NCBI RefSeq assembly: GCF_003987345.1
Contig: NZ_PIPP01000002.1
Coordinates: 310,001-374,000, forward strand
Origin: Aliidiomarina shirensis
GTDB taxonomy: Bacteria > Pseudomonadota > Gammaproteobacteria > Enterobacterales > Alteromonadaceae
Length of the DNA stretch: 64,000 nucleotides
Direction: 5' to 3'
This document shows, piece by piece, positions 55,821 to 64,000 of the stretch. The position numbers and the translations under genes are program-made. Within the stretch, counting starts at the first letter, position 1; each line of letters opens with the position of its first letter. The notes below the pieces were generated by a model, which did not search any database, was not told the origin of the DNA, and saw only the letters and a list, made by a program, of their open reading frames with translations.

Positions 55821-55864
55821 TTTTGTTACATTACTGCAATAGCTGTTTACATTCAGTAACAAAA
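55821..55864. promoter_or_regulatory. inverted repeat upstream of the S33-natAB operon
   Basis: TTTTGTTAC (55821-55829) and GTAACAAAA (55856-55864) are perfect inverted copies with 26 bases between them, 50-93 bases before the ATG. Inner near-repeats GTTACATTACTG and GTTTACATTCAG are also present. It is a candidate regulator site. No regulator gene is adjacent. Confidence 0.4.
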
Positions 55865-55935
55865 AATTAAACTTTCGGGCACACAAGGAAAGGCGCTGGT
55901 TAATACGCAAACATATAAAATGAGAAGTTTAGAAA

Positions 55936-56445
55936 TTAGGGTTTTTCATACATGTAGCCGCGAAAAGAAAGTGGGTTCTTGTCATCAGCTTTGTGTTCAC
56001 GCAGCAACGTCTGTTGCCATTCATCGGCGTGAAACTCAGGGAAAAAGGTATCCCCTTCTATATTCAGATCGATATGCGTGAGGTATAACCGCGTAGCATG
56101 CGGCAAAAAGGCTTCGTAAACTTGACCACCGCCAATAATCATTACTTCATGCAACTCCGTACCATTCGCCGCCGCCATTGCCTCAGCAGCAGCAATCGCT
56201 TGTTGAGGGTTACTTGCGGTAGTTACACCTTCGGGAAGTAATTCGGGGTTGCTGGTAATAACAATATTGTGCCGGCCTGGGAGTGGCCGGCCAATCGAAG
56301 CAAAGGTATTGCGCCCCATAATAATCGGCTTGCCCATGGTGAGCTCTTTAAAATACTTCAACTCATCAGGCAAATGCCATGGCATATCTCCTTTGTTGCC
56401 AATTACGCGGTTATCGGCCATCGCTGCAATAAGGGAGATTTCCAT
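55936..56445 (-). CDS. folA: dihydrofolate reductase
   Basis: Reduces dihydrofolate to tetrahydrofolate with NADPH, recycling the product of ThyA. Motifs are ISLIAAMADNRVIGNKGDMP, WHLPDELKYFK (catalytic Asp), MGRNTFASIGRPLPGR and the C-terminal IIGGGQVYE. Length 169 residues. It is a single gene between the S33 operon promoter and the obgE stop. Confidence 0.96.
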   Translation of the reverse strand: MEISLIAAMADNRVIGNKGDMPWHLPDELKYFKELTMGKPIIMGRNTFASIGRPLPGRHNIVITSNPELLPEGVTTASNPQQAIAAAEAMAAANGTELHEVMIIGGGQVYEAFLPHATRLYLTHIDLNIEGDTFFPEFHADEWQQTLLREHKADDKNPLSFRGYMYEKP

Positions 56446-56501
56446 GGGGCTAAATACCTTTTTTATTTAATCATTATGGTTTCTAAATTATCGTTTCTAA
56501 A

Positions 56502-57713
<1,212 letters not shown>

Positions 57714-57765
57714 TCACACGTCAATATTTCAAGAATATACTTACCCGGAGGTAAGGTAAAGATAC

Positions 57766-57793
57766 AAAAAACCCCGCACTAAGGCGGGGTTTT
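57766..57793 (-). terminator. intrinsic terminator after rpmA
   Basis: AACCCCGC and GCGGGGTT stem with T and A runs, between the rpmA stop and obgE. It likely separates high ribosomal-protein expression from lower obgE expression, with some read-through. Confidence 0.9.
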
Positions 57794-57811
57794 CCGGATT
57801 CGGTGCTCGTA

Positions 57812-58069
57812 TTAATCAGCGTTTACGCTGATGAACTTCCGATTTTGCGGTCCACGCTGTTCGAAGGTAACTTTACCATCTACTTTCGCGAATAACGTGT
57901 GGTCACGACCTACACCTACGTTATTGCCTGCATGGAACTTGGTGCCCCGTTGACGAACCAGAATGTTTCCGGCTAGTACAGTTTCACCGCCATAACGCTT
58001 AACGCCCAGACGTTTACTTTCTGAATCGCGACCGTTACGTGTTGAACCACCTGCTTTTTTGTGTGCCAT
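57812..58069 (-). CDS. rpmA: 50S ribosomal protein L27
   Basis: Ribosomal protein whose N-terminus reaches the peptidyl-transferase centre. The sequence [20 protein letters not shown] is diagnostic. Length 85 residues. It follows rplU by 15 bases. Confidence 0.98.
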   Translation of the reverse strand: MAHKKAGGSTRNGRDSESKRLGVKRYGGETVLAGNILVRQRGTKFHAGNNVGVGRDHTLFAKVDGKVTFEQRGPQNRKFISVNAD

Positions 58070-58084
58070 GTGTCTCTACTCCTC

Positions 58085-58396
58085 TTAAGCGCCAATACCA
58101 GTGATTTTCACTTCCGTGAACCACTGACGATGACCCTGTTGCTTGCGTGAGTGCTTCCGACGACGGAACTTAACGATAGTAATTTTATCGCCACGACCAT
58201 GGGTCACTACTTCTGCTTTAATCTTGCCACCTTCAACGAAAGGTGCACCAATTGTCACGTTTTCACCATCAGAGAGCATGAGCACTTGCTCAAACTCAAC
58301 GGTATCACCGGTAGCTGCTTCGAGCTTTTCCAGGCGAACGGTCTGGCCCTCGGTGACACGGTGTTGTTTACCGCCACTTTGAAAAACCGCGTACAT
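58085..58396 (-). CDS. rplU: 50S ribosomal protein L21
   Basis: Large-subunit protein binding 23S rRNA domains. It starts [18 protein letters not shown] and has the signature [20 protein letters not shown]-like run and [17 protein letters not shown] choose ATG 58396 (103 residues), since GGAG lies six bases upstream. The four-residue upstream extension is not conserved. Confidence 0.97.
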   Translation of the reverse strand: MYAVFQSGGKQHRVTEGQTVRLEKLEAATGDTVEFEQVLMLSDGENVTIGAPFVEGGKIKAEVVTHGRGDKITIVKFRRRKHSRKQQGHRQWFTEVKITGIGA

Positions 58397-58450
58397 ATTC
58401 TTCTCCAATTGCCTTTTATAAGGCGCTACAAACTTTAATTCAGGCCGCGG

Positions 58451-58479
58451 ATTTTACGTAAAAACATCCCGCAGCGCAA
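58451..58479 (-). promoter_or_regulatory. sigma-70 promoter of rplU-rpmA
   Basis: Minus strand TTGCGC (58474-58479), 17 bases, TAAAAT (58451-58456) followed by CCGCGG. It lies about 55 bases before the rplU ATG. The GC-rich discriminator suits a ribosomal-protein promoter. Confidence 0.7.
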
Positions 58480-58570
58480 GCGAAAAATATAAAAATCATC
58501 AAACTGGCAGAAATCTGTAATTCAGGTAAAATCAAACGCTAATTTTATGTAAACAAAGAGCTGCTTTACC

Positions 58571-59542
58571 ATGGATTTATCTGCCGTACGCACGCTTAGC
58601 GAAAACGATATGCATGCTGTGAATGAGATTATTACAGCACAATTACGTTCAGATGTCGCGTTGATTAATCAGTTAGCTTTCTACATTATCAACAGCGGTG
58701 GTAAGCGCTTACGCCCCCAGTTGGCAGTAATTGCAGCTCGCGCCTTGGGTTATAAAGGTGATAAACATCACCTGCTTGCAGCTATTGTTGAATTCATACA
58801 TACCGCCACTTTGCTACACGATGATGTAGTTGATGAGTCACTCACCCGCCGTGGTCAAGAAACTGCAAATGCCTTATTTGGCAACGAAGCAAGCGTATTA
58901 GTAGGTGATTTTCTTTACACCCGCGCATTTCAGTTGATGGTGAAAACCGAAAGTATGCGCGTTCTCGAAGTGCTCGCCGATGCCACAAACATTATTGCTG
59001 AGGGCGAAGTGTTGCAGCTGATGAACTGCAACGATCCCACCACTACCGAAGAATCTTACTTTCAAGTTATCTACAGTAAAACGGCAAAACTTTTTGAAGC
59101 GGCAACCCAACTCGGTGCCGTGCTCGCAGGTGAAAGCGCCGAGCTCGAACAAGCAGCCGCTGATTATGGCCGCTATTTAGGCAATGCTTTCCAATTAGTA
59201 GATGATTTGCTCGACTACACCTCTGATGCCGAAACCATGGGCAAAGATGCCGGCGATGATTTAGCCGAAGGCAAACCTACCCTGCCATTACTTTATGCTA
59301 TGTGGAATTGCGATGAAGAACACGCAGCCTTGATTCGCAGCGCTATTGAAGAAGGTGGTAAACGTGATTCGCTAGAAACGATCCTTGGCGTAATGCAAAG
59401 CACCGGCGCCTTAGAATACACCCGCAGTAAGGCGCTCGAACAACGCGATCTAGCCATCGCAGCACTTGCTCCCTTCCCTGAGAACCAACATAAAGAAGCA
59501 TTAAAAGCCCTCGCCAACCTAGCAGTAGAGCGGGTGGCCTGA
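58571..59542 (+). CDS. ispB: octaprenyl diphosphate synthase
   Basis: Trans-prenyl synthase making the side chain of ubiquinone from IPP, which the IspG pathway supplies. The two Asp-rich motifs are LLHDDVVDES and QLVDDLLDYTSD. The GGKRLRPQLAVIAARALG start region is typical. Length 323 residues. It is divergent from rplU, the usual arrangement in gammaproteobacteria. Confidence 0.96.
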   Translation: MDLSAVRTLSENDMHAVNEIITAQLRSDVALINQLAFYIINSGGKRLRPQLAVIAARALGYKGDKHHLLAAIVEFIHTATLLHDDVVDESLTRRGQETANALFGNEASVLVGDFLYTRAFQLMVKTESMRVLEVLADATNIIAEGEVLQLMNCNDPTTTEESYFQVIYSKTAKLFEAATQLGAVLAGESAELEQAAADYGRYLGNAFQLVDDLLDYTSDAETMGKDAGDDLAEGKPTLPLLYAMWNCDEEHAALIRSAIEEGGKRDSLETILGVMQSTGALEYTRSKALEQRDLAIAALAPFPENQHKEALKALANLAVERVA

Positions 59543-59588
59543 GAGATTTAAGCGTTTAAGTTCGGGTGCGGCGCTCCCACCGTTGCGG

Positions 59589-59655
59589 GACGCCGTAAAT
59601 ACGTCCATGTAGGCTTGGCCTCGGCATCCATGCCTCGGATGGGTTTACGGCGCCC
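59589..59655. repeat. extragenic palindromic element, copy 3
   Basis: GACGCCGTAAATACGTCC through GGCATCCATGCC (59589-59638) is a diverged copy of the core at 98-149. It is followed by GGGTTTACGGCGCCC, so GCCGTAAA and TTTACGGC pair. Flanks at about 59563-59588 and 59656-59680 are again loosely self-complementary. The element lies between the convergent ispB and mdh genes. Confidence 0.65.
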
Positions 59656-59696
59656 TGCATGGTGGTAAGCACGCCCAGAGCCCCCCAAGCCAAGAT

Positions 59697-59735
59697 AAAA
59701 AAACCGCGCTGGTTTGCACCTAGCGCGGTTTTTTA
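59697..59735. terminator. bidirectional terminator between ispB and mdh
   Basis: AAACCGCGCTGGT and ACCTAGCGCGGTTTT pair with one bulged T and a four-base loop, with A and T runs at both ends. It serves both convergent genes. Confidence 0.92.
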
Positions 59736-59752
59736 ATTTCAAGCAATCAGAT

Positions 59753-60688
59753 TTACTGATTGGCGAAATCGATACCCATTTGAATATCTTTTTTCAGGCC
59801 ATCAAGCATATCGGCTTTGGCTTTCGCTTCGAAATCGCTTAATTCGCCGTATGGTAAAACTTCTTCAATACCGTTGGCGCCTAGTACTACCGCTTGCGCA
59901 AAATACTGTGCATCGCTGCCATCGCCTTCAACATAAGCGTATTCAGTAACGTGAACACCTTGCAGGCCTTTCACAACTGATAAGCAGAAACGTGCTGCTG
60001 CTTGGCCCATGGAAAGGGTTGCAGAGCCGCCGCCAGCTTTGGCTTCAACCACTTCAGTACCCGCGTTTTGAATGCGGTGGGTAAGTGATTCAATTTCTTC
60101 TTGCGTGAATTCAACATTCTTTACTTGTGAAAGCAATGGTAAAATCGTAGTACCACTATGGCCACCAATTACTGGCACATGAACGTCTTCTAGCGGCAGA
60201 CCTTTGAGTTCACCCACAAACGCTTCAGCGCGGATAACATCAAGTGTAGTTACACCGAATAAACGATTCTTATCGTAAACACCTTTGGCTTTTAATACTT
60301 CAGCAGCAATTGCTACCGTGGTATTTACTGGGTTGGTAATAATTCCAATACATGCTTTCGGGCAAGTATCTGCAATATTTTCAACTAGGTTTTTAATGAT
60401 GCCAGCGTTCATGTTGAACAAATCTGAACGGTCCATACCTGGCTTACGCGGAACACCAGCTGGAATCAATACAACATCAGCGCCTTCAAGTGCATCAGTT
60501 AAGTTCTCTTTACCATAACCTTTTACGCTTACCGAGGTTGGAATATGGCTCAAATCAACCGCAACACCCGGCGTTACCGGTGCAAGGTCGAACAAGGCAA
60601 GGTCAGTTCCTGCTGGAAGCTGGGTTTTTAATAGCAAAGATAACGCCTGACCAATACCGCCAGCGGCGCCTAATACTGTTACTTTCAT
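59753..60688 (-). CDS. mdh: malate dehydrogenase
   Basis: NAD-dependent TCA-cycle enzyme. It starts [20 protein letters not shown]. The substrate-binding arginines lie in [12 protein letters not shown], and [13 protein letters not shown] and the catalytic His in [12 protein letters not shown] are present. I choose ATG 60688 (311 residues) with GGAG upstream; the four-residue longer frame is unlikely. It is divergent from argR, as in E. coli and Vibrio. Confidence 0.97.
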   Translation of the reverse strand: MKVTVLGAAGGIGQALSLLLKTQLPAGTDLALFDLAPVTPGVAVDLSHIPTSVSVKGYGKENLTDALEGADVVLIPAGVPRKPGMDRSDLFNMNAGIIKNLVENIADTCPKACIGIITNPVNTTVAIAAEVLKAKGVYDKNRLFGVTTLDVIRAEAFVGELKGLPLEDVHVPVIGGHSGTTILPLLSQVKNVEFTQEEIESLTHRIQNAGTEVVEAKAGGGSATLSMGQAAARFCLSVVKGLQGVHVTEYAYVEGDGSDAQYFAQAVVLGANGIEEVLPYGELSDFEAKAKADMLDGLKKDIQMGIDFANQ

Positions 60689-60868
60689 AATGCACTCCAA
60701 TCAATCTGTTGCGGGGGCTAAACCTTAGCCGATCAGCCCCAAAAAAACAATAAAACGCTCGTTTAACTGCTTCTATATATGGGGACATTTTTTTACAAAA
60801 CTAGGTGTTATGGAAAATTTCCGATACACTATCTATCTCTTTTTCTTGGTAAACAATTAGACGATCGT

Positions 60869-61333
60869 ATGGCCTCTTTACAACAAGATTTGCTCATTGA
60901 AGCATTTCGCGAATTATTAAAAGAAGAATCTTATTCATCGCAGGCGGAAATCGTTGAAGCGCTGCAAGAGCGTGGTTTCGATGGTATGAATCAATCGAAA
61001 GTTTCACGCATGCTGAGTAAATTCGGTGCTGTACGTGCACGCAATGCGCGTGAAGATATGGTGTATTGTTTACCACCCGAACTATCCATGCCTTCGGCTC
61101 GTAGCTCAGTGCGCCAGCTTGTGCTTGATGTTGAGCATAACGATGTCATGGTTATCATCCGCACTACCCCGGGGGCTGCTCAGCTTATTGCTCGCTTACT
61201 TGATTCGGTAGGTAAGAAAGAGGGTGTGCTCGGCACGATTGCCGGTGATGACACAATTTTCATTGCGCCAGTTAAAGTGAGCGACATTGATGAAACCCTG
61301 CATAATATTCAGCGGCTGTTTGAGAGTCACTAA
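60869..61333 (+). CDS. argR: arginine repressor ArgR
   Basis: Hexameric repressor of arginine synthesis genes and cofactor of Xer recombination. The N-terminal winged helix has [20 protein letters not shown] followed by [18 protein letters not shown]. The C-terminal arginine-binding domain has [15 protein letters not shown] and [14 protein letters not shown] choose ATG 60869 (154 residues), the E. coli-like start. A frame open 30 codons upstream is not conserved. I see no clear ARG box upstream. Confidence 0.94.
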   Translation: MASLQQDLLIEAFRELLKEESYSSQAEIVEALQERGFDGMNQSKVSRMLSKFGAVRARNAREDMVYCLPPELSMPSARSSVRQLVLDVEHNDVMVIIRTTPGAAQLIARLLDSVGKKEGVLGTIAGDDTIFIAPVKVSDIDETLHNIQRLFESH

Positions 61334-61356
61334 TATTATAAGCCCGTGCTTTTACT

Positions 61357-62259
61357 CTAGCCCTGCAAGCTGTTAAACCAATTCAATGCAGGCACGAAAT
61401 AAGCACTTGAGTGCTCAATATTCACATAATCAAGCAATGGATCGCTTAAACCATCCTCGCCGGCAATAAAGCGATTGCGAATCCATTGATCTAATAAGCT
61501 CACCTGATTAGAAAACAAAAAGCTCACTTCTTGCGGCCGTTGCAACGCACCATAGGGCATGTGTAAGCGCCAGATATCGCCTTCAGTTTTACTCGCATGC
61601 GTAGCGCCATTCGTGGTTTTCATGCGCCGTCCCGAAGTTTTCTCACGCCCCATAATACGTTCTTGCTCAGCTTGCGTAAGCTTATTAAAGCGCCGTACAT
61701 CAAGTTGACTTTGCAACAACCAAAAGTAGCTACCGCCACTAAATTCAGGGTCTTGCTCTTCAGAAATCAACGCCAGTTTACGGCGCATGGCGCCTGCTAA
61801 GGTTTCATTGGTGTATTTAAATCCAAATAAATCTCGGCCATCAAGGCAACGAAATGGCGTAGTTTGCTCGGCTAAGGTTACGAGATCACCGAGCCAATGC
61901 AACAGCTGTAAACCAGTTAAGTAGTTGGCATCAGCGCGATCTGAACGCACCACAATCGCCATATCAAATGGCGTTACTGGCAACGGGTGTTCGCTACGAA
62001 TGTAATCCGGGATAGTTTTTAACGCATCGGGCCGTGCATCCGGGGAAATCACATCCCAATAGGGTTCGCCGATCGCTAACACAATGCTGAGCATACTTTC
62101 CGAGAAGCGATCTTCTAATTGGCTAGATTGTTCGCCAAAGGATGCGAGTTTACGCCGAACTGCTGCTACATCTTCCGACGTAACGTGCAATAACATTACC
62201 AAGCCATGTAGGCTTGCTTCTGCGCATATTCCCGATTGTGAACGAATGAGCTGCCCCAT
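61357..62259 (-). CDS. DyP-type peroxidase-like protein with degenerate GxxDG motif
   Basis: A 300-residue protein matching the DyP/YfeX family. It has GGSYFWLLQSQLDVRRFNKL (about 175-194), EQERIMGREKTSGRRM, a His in NGATHASK (His221, where the heme-binding His is expected) and RLHMPYG. The catalytic GxxDG is replaced by GFKYT (146-150), so the distal Asp that handles hydrogen peroxide is Tyr. It may be inactive as a peroxidase or have another heme role. No signal peptide or encapsulin partner is seen. A good AAGGAAG precedes the ATG. Confidence 0.78.
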   Translation of the reverse strand: MGQLIRSQSGICAEASLHGLVMLLHVTSEDVAAVRRKLASFGEQSSQLEDRFSESMLSIVLAIGEPYWDVISPDARPDALKTIPDYIRSEHPLPVTPFDMAIVVRSDRADANYLTGLQLLHWLGDLVTLAEQTTPFRCLDGRDLFGFKYTNETLAGAMRRKLALISEEQDPEFSGGSYFWLLQSQLDVRRFNKLTQAEQERIMGREKTSGRRMKTTNGATHASKTEGDIWRLHMPYGALQRPQEVSFLFSNQVSLLDQWIRNRFIAGEDGLSDPLLDYVNIEHSSAYFVPALNWFNSLQG

Positions 62260-62352
62260 ATTTACGAACTTCCTTGCTAAACGTGAATGAACACTGCTGA
62301 TGCAGGTTCTATGCTTGCCTTTAAAACTTACGTTTACGCCTTACCTGTGCGC

Positions 62353-63279
62353 CTATTTTTGCGCTTTATCTTTGCGGTCACGCCACCACGTTTGCACTTG
62401 GCGAATGCCACTGCGCACCGATGTGTTGGCTTGCGAGCCGGTATAACGCCCTTTAAATATATGCCGAATTCGATAAACACCAGGCACGTTGATCGCTTTG
62501 CCTTGGCTTTTTAGCATCCACCGAAAGGCGCGATCTTCGTAACATTTTTGCCAGCTATCGGCTGGGGTTTGATACACCGACATTGCATCACAATATCCCA
62601 TCTCCCGGGCCGCATCACCATGGGTAATTTGTAATGGTCCGGTGGCTTTGGTAATCGCTTTGGTAATGAAATCAGTGCCATCTAGGTTTACTACTTGCGG
62701 CTCCGCAGCCTTTTTTAGCAAGGGATCATCTTCCGCTAATAACGAAGTAACACGCTCTTCTTGTGGGTACACCAACGGCTCGGTGCAACCTTGCAGTTCA
62801 GAAGCCAGTTTATCAAGTGCCCCTTCGTGGAACACCACATCGCAATCCGTGAACCACACCCAATCCGCTTTGCTATTTAAAGCAGCGTGATTACGGCCAA
62901 TGCCACGGCGAAACAGTTGCTCTTTCGGCATCGCGCGCCATTGCCATTCCACGTTATCTACCGGTTGTTTAGCGAAAAATGCTAATAATTCACAGGCTTT
63001 CTGATCTTCTTCGCTGTAATACACCGTCATGGTTACGCGAAGATCTTTTGGCGCGTGTTGCACCAGCGAACTTAATTGATAAGCCTGTAAATGCGCATAT
63101 TGCCAGCAATGGCTTACAATCTCTAAATGCAGCTTGCCGGTTTTCGGTGCATATTGCTTCTTTGGTTGCGGATACAACCAACGAATTGGTAGCACGCCGC
63201 TTACCGCTAAGCGAGCGAGTTGCCCTTGAATTCCCCGATACCAACGTTGCGGTGCTACCCGCGTTGAAGTTGCTTGCAT
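62353..63279 (-). CDS. family-2-like glycosyltransferase
   Basis: Predicted GT-A-fold glycosyltransferase of 308 residues. The metal-binding triad appears as WFTDCDVVFHEGAL (about 140). The preceding RRGIGRNHAALNSKADW fits the nucleotide-sugar-binding region. The N-terminal 40 residues are basic and partly hydrophobic and may touch the membrane. The acceptor is unknown and no polysaccharide cluster surrounds it, so it may be a single-gene surface modifier. Confidence 0.75.
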   Translation of the reverse strand: MQATSTRVAPQRWYRGIQGQLARLAVSGVLPIRWLYPQPKKQYAPKTGKLHLEIVSHCWQYAHLQAYQLSSLVQHAPKDLRVTMTVYYSEEDQKACELLAFFAKQPVDNVEWQWRAMPKEQLFRRGIGRNHAALNSKADWVWFTDCDVVFHEGALDKLASELQGCTEPLVYPQEERVTSLLAEDDPLLKKAAEPQVVNLDGTDFITKAITKATGPLQITHGDAAREMGYCDAMSVYQTPADSWQKCYEDRAFRWMLKSQGKAINVPGVYRIRHIFKGRYTGSQANTSVRSGIRQVQTWWRDRKDKAQK

Positions 63280-63358
63280 CTATTTACTCTCGCTAACGTT
63301 AAATTTCAAACCGCTTACTTAAAATGCTTAGTTGCCGAAATACTTATGGAATACCCAT

Positions 63359-63402
63359 AAAAAAACCCATGCTGCGATGCTACACCATCACAGCACGGGT
63401 TT
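63359..63402 (-). terminator. terminator after the S10 peptidase gene
   Basis: AAACCCGTGCTG and CAGCATGGGTTTTTTT on the minus strand form a stem with one mismatch and a 16-base loop, 27 bases after the stop at 63429. Confidence 0.8.
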
Positions 63403-63428
63403 CATCTATCACTATCGCCTAGCAAGCA

Positions 63429-64000
63429 TTAATATTGTGCCGGAGCACCTGCTTCTGGCAACGCGTTTAAAATGAACTCACGCAAGTGTTGATTTGAAAG
63501 CTCCAGATCGTGGCGACGTAAATACATCATGTGGCCGCTACGGTAGCCTTCAAAAAACAAGCGATCTTTCATTTTTCCGCTTGGGTCCATTTGCCACATA
63601 CTATATTTGGCATCAAAGTAATTCGTGGCGCCATCGTAGTAACCTGCCTGATACAGCACATTTAAAAACGGGTTCTGCGCCATAGCTTGGCGTAGGTTTT
63701 CGCCCGTGTTGTTACCACTGCGATCCCAGGGGTGAACCGGACCAAACATGTTGTAGGTTACATCTGTTTTGAAACCTAGTTCTTCACGCAGATAATAGTT
63801 AATCGCCGGTGTGAACGAATGTAACCAAGAGGTAAGCTCCGAATTAAAATCAGGGCGTACACCTACATCTTTACGATCTAAACCTTTATAGCGCGAATCC
63901 AAACGGCCAATTGTGTGGCCCTCGTCACGCAGCAACTCTTTCCAGAAAAACGCCGTATCAATATCTAAATTGCTTTGCATTACCGCTTCAACGGAAAGGC
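63429..64000 (-). CDS. S10-family serine carboxypeptidase-like protein (C-terminal part, cut by window end)
   Basis: The frame is open through the window edge, upstream of the first Met at 63980 (LSVEAVMQSNLDID), so this is the end of a longer gene. NVLYQAGYYDGATNYFDAKY holds the charge-relay Asp region, and YRSGHMMYLRRHDLELSN holds the catalytic His typical of S10 carboxypeptidase-related proteins (COG2939). About 190 of an expected 450-500 residues are visible. The family is usually exported, but the signal peptide lies outside the window. It ends near a terminator. Confidence 0.85.
   Translation of the reverse strand, partial: LSVEAVMQSNLDIDTAFFWKELLRDEGHTIGRLDSRYKGLDRKDVGVRPDFNSELTSWLHSFTPAINYYLREELGFKTDVTYNMFGPVHPWDRSGNNTGENLRQAMAQNPFLNVLYQAGYYDGATNYFDAKYSMWQMDPSGKMKDRLFFEGYRSGHMMYLRRHDLELSNQHLREFILNALPEAGAPAQY

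Noticed and set aside
60779-60868. Longer N-terminus of argR
   Set aside because: ArgR of E. coli starts at the equivalent of 60869. The extension is AT-rich promoter DNA.

Overview
The window reads as chromosomal DNA of a marine-type gammaproteobacterium. Gene content and order point to the Alteromonadales, most likely the Idiomarinaceae (Idiomarina, Pseudidiomarina or Aliidiomarina). That placement rests on protein resemblance and synteny recognised by eye, not on a search. Coding density is high. I found no transposase, integrase, CRISPR array, rRNA or tRNA.

Layout. 1-454: the likely end of a plus-strand gene, then two large nested inverted repeats. 455-12733: mscS and a complete type II secretion operon (gspC to gspN, minus strand) with a promoter ahead of gspC. 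12815-14091: the redox and heat-shock pair hslR-hslO. 14180-22945 (minus): ndk-rlmN-rodZ-ispG-hisS-yfgM-bamB-der, covering nucleotide, RNA, isoprenoid, cell-shape and outer-membrane assembly functions. 23193-27412: msrA, a reduced iscR-iscS locus with a recognisable IscR operator, trmJ and suhB. 27497-32278: a small DUF3545 gene, ung, a DUF1302 outer-membrane protein and etfBA. The last two transcription units share one promoter-operator architecture. 32525-39258: a CsdE/SufE-like protein, tcdA, then thyA, lgt, a TauE-type permease, ptsP and rppH. 39384-43749 (plus): mutH, a rimB-rimK-M14 peptidase cluster and rsmC. 43804-46712: a histidine-kinase-like protein lacking the usual H-box histidine, an ArcA-like regulator and a free-standing HPt protein. 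46985-50383: folE2, adenosine kinase and ahcY. 50480-55771: a GNAT protein, and a four-gene operon of S33 hydrolase, NatA/NatB-type ABC exporter and FAD oxidoreductase. 55936-61333: folA, obgE, rpmA, rplU, ispB, mdh and argR. 61357-64000: a degenerate DyP-family protein, a glycosyltransferase and the C-terminal part of an S10-type serine carboxypeptidase cut by the window end.

The observations I rate highest are these. The isc locus has lost iscU and all downstream genes, and IscS also lacks the C-terminal tail that docks IscU. A kinase without its phosphoacceptor His sits beside arcA and an hptA-like gene. etfBA and the DUF1302 gene share an operator. rimB-rimK sits with an M14 peptidase that could act as the eraser of poly-glutamate tails. 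A family of intergenic palindromes keeps its core while its outer stems differ in sequence but remain self-complementary.
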